Positions 1-5,794 of a stretch of DNA of 9,077 nt are shown piece after piece. The position numbers and the translations under genes are program-made. The stretch comes from Chloroflexota bacterium. Lineage in GTDB: Bacteria; Chloroflexota; Anaerolineae; Fen-1058. Position 1 is the stretch's first letter, and the number at the start of each line of letters is the position of its first letter. The stretch lies in assembly GCA_016219235.1 (NCBI GenBank), contig JACRBO010000773.1, positions 1 through 9,077 on the forward strand, given 5' to 3'. The notes under the pieces were generated by a model. That model was not told where the DNA came from. It saw only the letters and a program-made list of their open reading frames with translations, and ran no database searches.

Positions 1-558
1 AACGATCCGATCCGCGCGCTGTACATTTGGGAGGGCGGCCTCGCGATCTGGGGCGGTGTGATTGGCGGCGGTCTGGCTTTAGCCGTCTTTGCGTGGCGGC
101 GACATTTGCGCCTGAGTTTCTTGTTCGATCTGGCAGCGCCCGCGGTCGTCCTCGGACAGGCGCTGGGGCGGTTCGCGTGCATCATCACCGGGGATGCGAT
201 GGGCCAACCGACGACCGGCCCGTTCGGGTTTGCATACACCAGTCCTGATGCGATGGTGCCACAGTCAGGCGTGTACTACACGCCGACACCCGTCTACGAG
301 ATCATCATGAATCTCGGCATTTTTGTCCTCCTCTGGCGCTTGCGTAGGAAGACTCTGCCCGATGGTGTGCTCTTCTTGATTTATCTCACCCTCTATTCAG
401 CCGGCCGCTTCATCATCACGTTCTGGAGTTCCTATCAGACCGTCGCTTTTGGCCTGAATCAAGCGCAGCTGATCAGCCTGGCTGCGCTCCTCGTCGGTGT
501 GCCGATGTTGATCTATCGGCTGCGCCACAGCCCGGCCTTACGTCCGGCCACGCGCTAA
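1..558 (+). CDS. lgt: Prolipoprotein diacylglyceryl transferase, 5'-truncated by window edge
   Basis: Integral membrane enzyme that transfers diacylglyceryl from phosphatidylglycerol to the lipobox cysteine of prolipoproteins. The reading frame is open from base 1, so about 185 C-terminal residues are visible of a family usually 260-300 long. Family landmarks in order: IWEGG followed by LAIWGG (28-57), the signature-like stretch GQALGRF with ITGDAMGQPT (157-213), PVYE (292-303), and AGRFIITF (400-423), with hydrophobic membrane segments between them. Several positions that are conserved in E. coli Lgt differ here: the His of the HGG motif is Trp (49-51), the Asn after GRxx is Cys, Glu of GE is Asp, and the Glu after the second conserved Arg is Thr; both arginines are kept. 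The next gene starts 38 bases downstream on the same strand, so the two are probably co-transcribed. Family assignment is firm; full activity is less certain because of the substitutions. Confidence 0.88.
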   Translation, partial: NDPIRALYIWEGGLAIWGGVIGGGLALAVFAWRRHLRLSFLFDLAAPAVVLGQALGRFACIITGDAMGQPTTGPFGFAYTSPDAMVPQSGVYYTPTPVYEIIMNLGIFVLLWRLRRKTLPDGVLFLIYLTLYSAGRFIITFWSSYQTVAFGLNQAQLISLAALLVGVPMLIYRLRHSPALRPATR

Positions 559-596
559 TGTTGTCATCAGCTTGCCATTAGGTCTGCCACTCGCTC

Positions 597-1634
597 ATGT
601 CTTTGTCACGCATTACCGGACATCTCACAGTACTGGGGGTCGTTGCAGTCGCCGTGCTCGTCGTTCGCGCCCGGCCCGAGTCGGCCCCGCGCCCATCGAT
701 GGTTACGGCGCGCGTCAACGCGGCCACGGTTTCCGATCTGGTCGCCGAAAACCACTTCGATCATCTTAGTGCACTCGCCAGTGAGACGGCCAATCAGCGT
801 CTCACGCCGTTAGCCGAGCCGCATACAGCCACCTCGATCCGCCCACCGATCGATCTCATGAAATATGCCGTGCAGAGCGGCGATACACCGTCGAGCATCG
901 CGGCCAAATTCAATTTGAGGCCGGAGACGATCTTGTGGGGGAATCCCGGCCTCAGCAACGATGCGGGTACATTGCAGGTCGGGCAAGTGCTTAACATTTT
1001 GCCCGTGGATGGAGTACTGCACGTCGTAGCTGATGGCGAGACGCTAGAGACTATTCAACAGGCGCACAGCGTCGCGCTGGACGACATCGTCGCCTTTGCC
1101 GGCAACCACTTCAATTCGGGCGGATCTTATCGGCTGGAAGCGGGCGAATCGCTGATCGTTCCGAATGCCCGGGGTGGAACCGAATGGCAGGCACCGGGGC
1201 CGCGCGTGGTCGCCGGACAGGGGCGCTATTCACCCGGCTACTATAAGGGACCGCTCGCGAATACGGGCACCAGTCAGTTTATCTGGCCAACACCGAGTAA
1301 AACTCTTTCGCAAGACTATTGGGCCGGTCACCCGGCGATCGATATTCCCCTGCCGCTCGGCACACCGATCATGGCCGCCGACAGCGGCACGGTGATTTTT
1401 TCGGGCTGGGATAATACCGGCTATGGCAACTTGATCATCATCGATCATGGCAACGGCTACTGGACGTACTATGCTCACAATAGCGAACTGCTGGTGCAGG
1501 CCGGAGACGGCGTGACTCAAGGTCAGACGATTTCACTGGCGGGCAGCACCGGTCGCTCGACCGGCTCTCACCTGGATTTCCGCATCCGTCTCAATGGCAG
1601 CACGTTCCTCAATCCGCTGGATTTCCTGCCATAA
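597..1634 (+). CDS. Membrane-anchored LysM/M23 peptidase-family protein
   Basis: 345 residues. Order of parts: an N-terminal hydrophobic segment (about 9-24) that is an uncleaved anchor or signal peptide; a polar linker; a clear LysM domain (about 90-135, with QSGDT and a GQVLNI end); a second, weaker LysM-like unit (about 142-189, DGET to ESLIVP); a Gly/Pro/Tyr-rich linker; and an M23 (LytM/peptidase M23) domain from about 232 to the end. M23 landmarks are H245-x3-D249, YAH with H294, and a HxH-position motif that reads H325-L-D327. LysM binds peptidoglycan glycan and M23 enzymes cut peptide cross-links, so the protein should act outside the membrane on the wall. In LytM-type enzymes the second His of HxH is a zinc ligand; here it is Asp, so the domain may be altered or catalytically degenerate. 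ATG 597 was chosen because the anchor follows at once; only a weak AGG lies upstream (581-583). Ends just before a terminator-like hairpin. Confidence 0.87.
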   Translation: MSLSRITGHLTVLGVVAVAVLVVRARPESAPRPSMVTARVNAATVSDLVAENHFDHLSALASETANQRLTPLAEPHTATSIRPPIDLMKYAVQSGDTPSSIAAKFNLRPETILWGNPGLSNDAGTLQVGQVLNILPVDGVLHVVADGETLETIQQAHSVALDDIVAFAGNHFNSGGSYRLEAGESLIVPNARGGTEWQAPGPRVVAGQGRYSPGYYKGPLANTGTSQFIWPTPSKTLSQDYWAGHPAIDIPLPLGTPIMAADSGTVIFSGWDNTGYGNLIIIDHGNGYWTYYAHNSELLVQAGDGVTQGQTISLAGSTGRSTGSHLDFRIRLNGSTFLNPLDFLP

Positions 1635-1662
1635 TCCCCGGCTTAAAATGGGTATACGATCC

Positions 1663-1710
1663 ATCGCCACGCTGCCGAATTCTGCCGAGCAGGCGTGGCG
1701 ATTCGATTTT
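1663..1710 (+). terminator. Likely intrinsic terminator of the lgt-M23 unit
   Basis: A perfect 10-bp inverted repeat, atcgccacgc (1663-1672) with gcgtggcgat (1693-1702), can be extended by three pairs across a one-base bulge (tgc 1673-1675 with gca 1689-1691). It is followed by tcgatttt (1703-1710), a short T-rich tail. It begins 29 bases after the M23 stop codon and precedes the copA promoter region, the right place for a terminator. The tail is short, so termination may be partial. Confidence 0.58.
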
Positions 1711-1745
1711 GTCCGCCAGTTATTCAGGAGTGAGTAGGCTATTTT

Positions 1746-1778
1746 GCCTAGCTGAAACCAGGCTGAATCACGCTAGGC
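1746..1778. promoter_or_regulatory. Inverted repeat upstream of copA promoter, candidate operator
   Basis: A perfect 7-base inverted repeat, gcctagc (1746-1752) and gctaggc (1772-1778), separated by 19 bases. Its right arm sits where the -35 element would be for the -10 hexamer at 1796-1801 (17-base gap). Lying upstream of the predicted transcript start, it is more likely a protein-binding site than an RNA structure. No match to a known CsoR, CueR or CopY box is claimed. A 9-base direct repeat, gctgaatca, occurs within the spacer (1762-1770) and again at 1814-1822. Confidence 0.3.
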
Positions 1779-1795
1779 TTAGGCCGACAAGTGCA

Positions 1796-1811
1796 TACAA
1801 TAGATAGTGTA
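1796..1811 (+). promoter_or_regulatory. copA -10 hexamer inside an imperfect palindrome
   Basis: TACAAT (1796-1801) is a one-mismatch -10 hexamer. No good TTGACA lies 16-18 bases upstream, which would suit an activator-dependent or weak promoter. The hexamer begins an imperfect 16-base palindrome, TACA-n-TA-nn-TA-n-TGTA (1796-1811, six of eight arm positions match), covering the -10 and the expected start near 1808. TACA/TGTA half-sites are typical of CopY/BlaI-family repressors, but their usual spacing is closer, so that assignment is only a suggestion. Confidence 0.35.
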
Positions 1812-1840
1812 GCGCTGAATCAATGCGACCTTATTGTGAC

Positions 1841-1846
1841 AAGGAG
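1841..1846 (+). promoter_or_regulatory. Ribosome binding site that fixes the copA start
   Basis: AAGGAG stands 7 bases before ATG 1854, while no such site serves the in-frame upstream GTG at 1791. GTG 1791 also lies before the -10 hexamer, so it would not be in the transcript. The protein starting at 1854 opens directly with the YHS motif MIKDPVCGM, as usual for this family. Confidence 0.75.
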
Positions 1847-1853
1847 CCAGCTC

Positions 1854-4484
1854 ATGATTAAAGATCCAGTCTGCGGCATGGAAGTAGCGCCGCAATCTGC
1901 GTTCGCCACGCGCGAACACATGGGGCAGACGTATTATTTCTGCTCACAGAACTGTGTCGATCAGTTTGAGGCTGATCCGCACAAATATGCTATGGCGGGT
2001 TCGATCACGACCGGCTACAACCCCGATCTAGCGGTGGCACGCATCGAACTCCCGATCGTTGGGCTGAAGAAGACCGATCGAGCACAGGCGCTTGAAGCCA
2101 CCCTGAAGGCAGTCATTGGCGTGCGCGCGGCGAAGGTCAATGTTGGTTCGAGTACGGCGCTTGTCGAGTATGATGCGCAATCTGTTACCATCGACGCGTT
2201 GTCCAGAGCCGTGAAGTCGGCAGGCTATCACGTGGGCGGAGCCCAGACCCGAATGGGTATCGCCGATCTGCACTGCGCTTCATGCGTGAAGTTCATCGAA
2301 GATGGATTGAAAGCGACGCCCGGCGTGCTCTATGCCACAGTCAATATCGGCACACAGGCAGCCACGATCGACTATCTGCCTGAAAAGACGTCGCTGCCGC
2401 AACTGCGCAGCGCGATCGAAGCGGTGGGCTATCAGACCCGGCCGTCCGCGAGCGAAGAGCCGGAAGACAAGCAGCGCGCCGAACACGAGCGTGAATATCG
2501 CCACTTGATGAACAAGTTCTGGCTGGCGGCAGTCATCTCCATTCCGGTATTGATTGCGGCCTATCCCACGTTCCTACCGATCATTCGCGACTGGCCGATG
2601 GAGACACTACGTCTGACGTGGGCCGTCTCAGCACTGCTCACTCTGCCCGTCTTGTTCTACTCGGGCGGCCATTTCTTTAGTGGTGCATGGGCAGCGTTGA
2701 AACATCGCTCGGCCAACATGAACACCTTAGTCGCGTTAGGCACGGCTGCCGCGTGGCTGTACTCGACTATCGCCATTCTGTTTCCCAGCATCTTTCCGGA
2801 AGGCACATCCGAGCCGTTTTATGATGTGGTCGCGGTGGTCATCGCATTGGTCGTGCTAGGACAAGCGTTGGAACTGCGCGCCAAGGGCCGCACCAGCGAA
2901 GCGATCAAGAAACTGATGGGCTTGCAGGCCAAAACCGCGCGCGTGATACGTGATGGGCACGAGCTCGACATTCCGGTCGAAGAAGTGTTGGTCGGCGACA
3001 TCGTGCAAATGCGCCCCGGCGAGAAGGTGCCGGTCGATGGGCTGATTATCGAAGGGAGTTCCGCCGTCGATGAATCGATGCTCACGGGTGAATCACTGCC
3101 CGTTTCGAAGAAGTCCGGCGACGAAGTCATCGGTGCGACGTTGAACAAGACCGGCGCGTTCAAATTTCGCGCGACAAAGGTCGGCAAGGATACGGCGCTG
3201 GCGCAGATCGTCAAGATGGTGCAAGACGCACAGAACAGCAAAGCGCCGATCGCGCGGCTGGCCGACACGGTGTCGGGTTACTTCGTACCGATCGTGATGA
3301 TCCTCGCGGTGCTGACGTTCGTGGTCTGGTTTGACTTCGGCCCGCAACCACAATTGGTCTTTGCCCTGGTGACGAGCGTGACCGTGTTGATCATCGCCTG
3401 CCCGTGCGCGCTCGGGCTCGCCACGCCGATGAGCCTGATGGTCGGCATCGGCAAGGGTGCGGAGAACGGCATCCTGATCCGATCGGGTGAAGCACTGCAA
3501 ACCGCGCATCAGATCAAGACAGTGGTGCTGGATAAGACCGGCACGATCACCAAAGGCAAGCCGGAACTAACCGATGTCGTTGTAGTCGGTGACTGGAAAG
3601 AGAACGACCTGCTGCGACTGGCGGCTTCAGTCGAGCGATCCTCAGAGCATCCGCTGGCCGAAGCCATCGTCGAAGGTGGGAAGACCCGCCAGTTGACCCT
3701 GGTCGAACCGAGCGCCTTTGAGGCGGTGCCGGGCCACGGCGTGATTGCGACGGTTGAAGGGCGACGAGTCGTGTTGGGCAATCTCAAGATGATGCAGCGC
3801 GAATCAAGCGCCCTGGGTAATCTGGAGGCGAAGGCCGCGCAGTTGGCCGACGATGGCAAGACGCCGATGTATGTAGCCATCGATGGTCAGGCGGCCGGCA
3901 TTGTGGCCGTGGCTGATACCGTTAAAGAAGATTCGGCTGAAGCGATCGCGGCTTTACACAAGATGGGGATTGAAGTGGTGATGATCACCGGCGACAATCA
4001 GCGCACCGCTAATGCGATCGCGCGACAAGTCGGCGTCGATCGGGTGCTCGCCGAAGTATTGCCGGAAGACAAAGCGCACAACGTGCACCTCCTGCAAGTA
4101 GAAGGTAAGAAAGTCGCGATGGTCGGCGATGGCATCAACGATGCGCCCGCGTTGGCCCAGGCGGATGTGGGTCTGGCAATCGGCACCGGCACCGATGTCG
4201 CGATCGAAGCCTCGGATATCACCTTGATCAAGGGCAGCCTGAAGGGCGTGGTCACGGCGATCGAAGTGAGCCGCGCGACGATGCGCAACATCAAGCAGAA
4301 TCTGGTTGGCGCGTTCATCTACAACGTGCTGGGCGTGCCGGTGGCGATGGGCGTGCTGTATCCGTTCTTTGGCATTTTGCTCAGTCCGCTGCTGGCCGGT
4401 GCGGCGATGGCGTTCTCCAGTGTGACCGTCGTCAGCAATGCCAATCGGCTGCGCACCTTTAAGCCGCGCTTCAGCGCAAAGTAA
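1854..4484 (+). CDS. copA: Copper-translocating P1B-type ATPase with YHS and HMA domains
   Basis: 876-residue inner-membrane pump that should export Cu(I) using ATP. Domains: YHS metal-binding domain (1-46; C7, C30, C34); a first HMA fold (about 62-130) whose GMTCASC loop has become G70-L-K-K-T-D-R, lacking both cysteines; an intact HMA (about 134-200, C141-A-S-C144); then the P-type core with paired helices, actuator loop T411-G-E-S, the transmembrane Cu site C516-P-C518, phosphorylation site D560-KTGT, H599-P600 of the N domain, T712-GDN, and GDGINDAP (758-765). The last two helices carry Y823-N824 and M852-x-x-S855-S856, the residues typical of P1B-1 Cu(I) pumps (CopA) rather than Zn/Cd pumps. 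The next gene, a cupredoxin-like protein, starts 31 bases downstream, which supports a copper role. Silver is also a possible substrate. No regulator gene adjoins; control is likely through the dyads upstream. Confidence 0.95.
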   Translation: MIKDPVCGMEVAPQSAFATREHMGQTYYFCSQNCVDQFEADPHKYAMAGSITTGYNPDLAVARIELPIVGLKKTDRAQALEATLKAVIGVRAAKVNVGSSTALVEYDAQSVTIDALSRAVKSAGYHVGGAQTRMGIADLHCASCVKFIEDGLKATPGVLYATVNIGTQAATIDYLPEKTSLPQLRSAIEAVGYQTRPSASEEPEDKQRAEHEREYRHLMNKFWLAAVISIPVLIAAYPTFLPIIRDWPMETLRLTWAVSALLTLPVLFYSGGHFFSGAWAALKHRSANMNTLVALGTAAAWLYSTIAILFPSIFPEGTSEPFYDVVAVVIALVVLGQALELRAKGRTSEAIKKLMGLQAKTARVIRDGHELDIPVEEVLVGDIVQMRPGEKVPVDGLIIEGSSAVDESMLTGESLPVSKKSGDEVIGATLNKTGAFKFRATKVGKDTALAQIVKMVQDAQNSKAPIARLADTVSGYFVPIVMILAVLTFVVWFDFGPQPQLVFALVTSVTVLIIACPCALGLATPMSLMVGIGKGAENGILIRSGEALQTAHQIKTVVLDKTGTITKGKPELTDVVVVGDWKENDLLRLAASVERSSEHPLAEAIVEGGKTRQLTLVEPSAFEAVPGHGVIATVEGRRVVLGNLKMMQRESSALGNLEAKAAQLADDGKTPMYVAIDGQAAGIVAVADTVKEDSAEAIAALHKMGIEVVMITGDNQRTANAIARQVGVDRVLAEVLPEDKAHNVHLLQVEGKKVAMVGDGINDAPALAQADVGLAIGTGTDVAIEASDITLIKGSLKGVVTAIEVSRATMRNIKQNLVGAFIYNVLGVPVAMGVLYPFFGILLSPLLAGAAMAFSSVTVVSNANRLRTFKPRFSAK

Positions 4485-4515
4485 CATCCGATCAAATAAC
4501 GAATGGAGAGTTAGC

Positions 4516-4893
4516 ATGACACCTACACAAATTATGGTAACGATCGCGGGCCTGGCCCTCAGCGTTTTCATTGCGTGGTTCTTCTGGTTTGCGCCCAAAG
4601 GGAAAACGCAGGCGGCCGTCAGCGCAAGCGGCGTACAAGAAGTGGCTGTCACCGTCAAGGGCGGTTACACGCCTGATCTGATCGTCGTGAAGGCCGGGCA
4701 ACCCGTGCGCCTGCGCTTCACGCGCCAGGAGAGTTCGGCCTGCTCGGAAATGGTGCTATTTCCCGACTTCAATCAAAGTGCCAAACTACCGGAAGGTGAA
4801 GAGATCAGCGTCGAGTTCACGCCCGACAAGCCCGGTGAGTATGGCTTTCAATGCCAGATGGGTATGCTGCGTGGCAAGTTGATCGTGGAATGA
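4516..4893 (+). CDS. Membrane-anchored CupA-like cupredoxin-fold copper-binding protein
   Basis: 125 residues: an N-terminal helix (about 6-26), a short linker, then a single cupredoxin-like domain (about 40-125) starting VTVKGGYTPDLIVVKAGQP. Potential metal ligands are C76 and M79 in the ACSEM loop and C113, M115, M117 in the CQMGM loop. This is not a blue-copper (type 1) site: the usual His ligands are absent and the ligands are soft Cys/Met, which favours Cu(I). In Streptococcus pneumoniae CupA, a membrane-anchored Cu(I) chaperone encoded beside copA, the ligands as I recall are C74, C111, M113 and M115: the same Cys-Cys spacing of 37 and the same C-x-M-x-M. ATG 4516 is preceded by GGAG at 4505-4508, 7 bases away; the longer frame from 4438 overlaps copA and lacks such a site. 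Probably shares the copA transcript and receives or buffers copper at the outer membrane face. The exact function is inferred. Confidence 0.85.
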   Translation: MTPTQIMVTIAGLALSVFIAWFFWFAPKGKTQAAVSASGVQEVAVTVKGGYTPDLIVVKAGQPVRLRFTRQESSACSEMVLFPDFNQSAKLPEGEEISVEFTPDKPGEYGFQCQMGMLRGKLIVE

Positions 4894-4936
4894 TCCGCAC
4901 TGCATGGTCGCCATGAAAATGAGGCAAACGGCGTAT

Positions 4937-4952
4937 ATTCGACAAATCGAAT
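4937..4952. promoter_or_regulatory. Dyad overlapping a TATATT hexamer
   Basis: attcga (4937-4942) and tcgaat (4947-4952) form a perfect 6-4-6 inverted repeat. It overlaps a -10-like TATATT at 4934-4939. No good -35 is visible. Could be an operator, a small RNA hairpin, or chance. Confidence 0.22.
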
Positions 4953-4995
4953 TTCGTTACAGTCAATTCCAGAACAAGACAATTCCACCTCCTTA

Positions 4996-5025
4996 TTACT
5001 GGCTGGTCATACGACTGGCCAGTAA
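4996..5025 (+). terminator. Strong hairpin, probable terminator after the cupredoxin gene
   Basis: ttactggctggtc (4996-5008) pairs with gactggccagtaa (5013-5025) over 13 consecutive positions, two of them G-U, closing an atac tetraloop. It lies about 100 bases after the cupredoxin stop and before the next gene's leader. The following bases (tgcttt) are only weakly T-rich, so it may be a 3'-end stabiliser rather than an efficient intrinsic terminator. Confidence 0.5.
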
Positions 5026-5130
5026 TGCTTTGCATCAGCACTTGCACGCTGGTCACCCCCGCCAAATAGCGCATGGAAAAACAGGCCAAATGCACGTTAC
5101 GCGCAGGCCCGATCCCCGTTAGAATCAGAT

Positions 5131-5164
5131 TGTCGTGTGACGACATGCCGGACAGTATCCGCAT
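5131..5164 (+). promoter_or_regulatory. Paired small hairpins in the leader of the HMA gene
   Basis: Two adjacent stems: tgtcg (5131-5135) with cgaca (5141-5145), and atg-cgga (5145-5152, with c5148 bulged) with tccgcat (5158-5164). If transcription starts just after TAGAAT (5120-5125) both lie in the 5' untranslated leader. The first could equally be a DNA dyad for a regulator. No known riboswitch is recognised. Confidence 0.22.
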
Positions 5165-5207
5165 TTTCAGTTGAACATCTACCACTCACTTACCCCTGAG
5201 GAGTTAC

Positions 5208-5552
5208 ATGGACACAACCTGTCATGTCGAGCCGCTCCAAAAAATCGCTACCCGTGAAGAACAACAATCCACAACCTTGATCCGACTGAGTGTGCAAGGC
5301 CTGGGCTGCCCCAATTGCGCGGCACGCGTCCGCAACAGTTTGCTTGCACTGAAGGGCATCACGGAAGCCGAGGTAGATCACCTCACTGGCACAGCCGACG
5401 TGGAATTCAATCCCAGTCTGGTGACTATTCCGGCATTGTGCGAGGCCGTAGCGCGGGCCGGTAACGATGGACGCCATCGGTATCGTGCCTTCAGCCTGTC
5501 GAATGTTGATCCACTGTCACTTGAGCCAAAGTTGACCCAACATTCAGGGTGA
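5208..5552 (+). CDS. Small heavy-metal-associated (HMA) domain protein
   Basis: 114 residues with one HMA-like domain at about 24-92. The metal loop is G31-L-G-C34-P-N-C37, followed by the usual helix (AARVRNSLLAL) and strand pattern with KGITEAEVDHLTGTADVEF. HMA domains bind soft metals, most often Cu(I), through the two cysteines and pass them to matching domains on pumps. No signal peptide or membrane helix is seen, so it should be cytoplasmic. C5-H6 in the N-terminal extension could be an extra ligand. About 20 residues of polar extension precede the domain and about 20 follow it, longer than the roughly 70 residues of a minimal CopZ chaperone. ATG 5208 has GAGGAG at 5198-5203. The copper unit just upstream suggests it serves CopA; binding of another metal, such as mercury, cannot be excluded. 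Confidence 0.82.
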   Translation: MDTTCHVEPLQKIATREEQQSTTLIRLSVQGLGCPNCAARVRNSLLALKGITEAEVDHLTGTADVEFNPSLVTIPALCEAVARAGNDGRHRYRAFSLSNVDPLSLEPKLTQHSG

Positions 5553-5557
5553 AAACG

Positions 5558-5788
5558 ATGAGTAAACCTACCAAACTTGCCAGTGCCAAATCCAGAAACA
5601 GCAGCGGGGGAATACCGTTTGTCGTCTTTGTCGGCGTCTTCGGCCTTGGCCTGCTCGGTTACGTCTTTAGCCAGGTCGTTACGGCGGCAGAAGCCCACCC
5701 GTCACACTGGCTGGTCGCGCTTGTCGGCGCGATTCTCGGCGGCGTGCTCGGCTGGCTGTGGTATCGCTGGCGCGGGGACATCATTTGA
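5558..5788 (+). CDS. Small two-helix membrane protein, function unknown
   Basis: 76 residues from ATG 5558: a lysine/arginine-rich N terminus (KPTKLASAKSR), a first membrane helix at about 18-41, a short loop with AEAHPSH, a second helix at about 50-69 with a Gly-rich GAILGGVLGWLW face, and a short basic end. By the positive-inside rule both ends should be cytoplasmic. ATG 5558 is preferred because AGGGTGA (5546-5552) lies 5 bases before it and overlaps the preceding stop; an in-frame GTG at 5549 would overlap the stop of the HMA gene. The gene ends 6 bases before the Agl23-like gene, so translation of the two is probably coupled. I do not recognise the family. It could be a partner of the large membrane protein or of copper handling. 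Confidence 0.66.
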   Translation: MSKPTKLASAKSRNSSGGIPFVVFVGVFGLGLLGYVFSQVVTAAEAHPSHWLVALVGAILGGVLGWLWYRWRGDII

Positions 5789-5794
5789 TCGGCC

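Larger units (their letters stand above)
4894..5207. other. Non-coding gap between the copper unit and the HMA unit
   Basis: 314 bases without a convincing gene. Contents in order: a TATATT hexamer (4934-4939) overlapping a small dyad (4937-4952); a C-rich CACCTCCTTA (4986-4995) that matches the 3' tail of 16S rRNA; a strong hairpin (4996-5025); about 100 bases with nothing recognisable except a possible -10, TAGAAT (5120-5125), with a poor -35; two small leader hairpins (5131-5164); and the ribosome binding site GAGGAG (5198-5203) of the next gene. The frame from 4904 to 5122 runs straight through the hairpin and has no ribosome binding site, so it is not called. Confidence 0.6.

Noticed and set aside
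1791..1853. In-frame GTG start 21 codons upstream of the chosen copA start
   Set aside because: It has no ribosome binding site, lies before the likely -10 hexamer, and adds residues unlike the YHS family, whereas ATG 1854 has AAGGAG at the right distance.
4438..4515. Longer N terminus for the cupredoxin gene overlapping the copA 3' end
   Set aside because: It would overlap copA by 47 bases without a ribosome binding site and put a polar extension before the membrane helix; ATG 4516 has GGAG 7 bases upstream.
3954..4658. 234-codon minus-strand frame opposite the copA 3' part
   Set aside because: It is a mirror of a high-GC gene: arginine/histidine/aspartate-rich, no ribosome binding site, and fully covered by the unambiguous ATPase.
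4904..5122. 72-codon + strand frame in the intergenic gap
   Set aside because: It crosses the strong hairpin, has no ribosome binding site, and its His/Arg/Gln-rich product shows no protein-like pattern.
4817..5185. Minus-strand frame with AAGGAGGTGG on the minus strand at 4994-4985
   Set aside because: The perfect Shine-Dalgarno-like run lies inside the frame rather than before a start codon, and no ATG or GTG follows at a suitable distance. It is better read as the + strand C-rich run.
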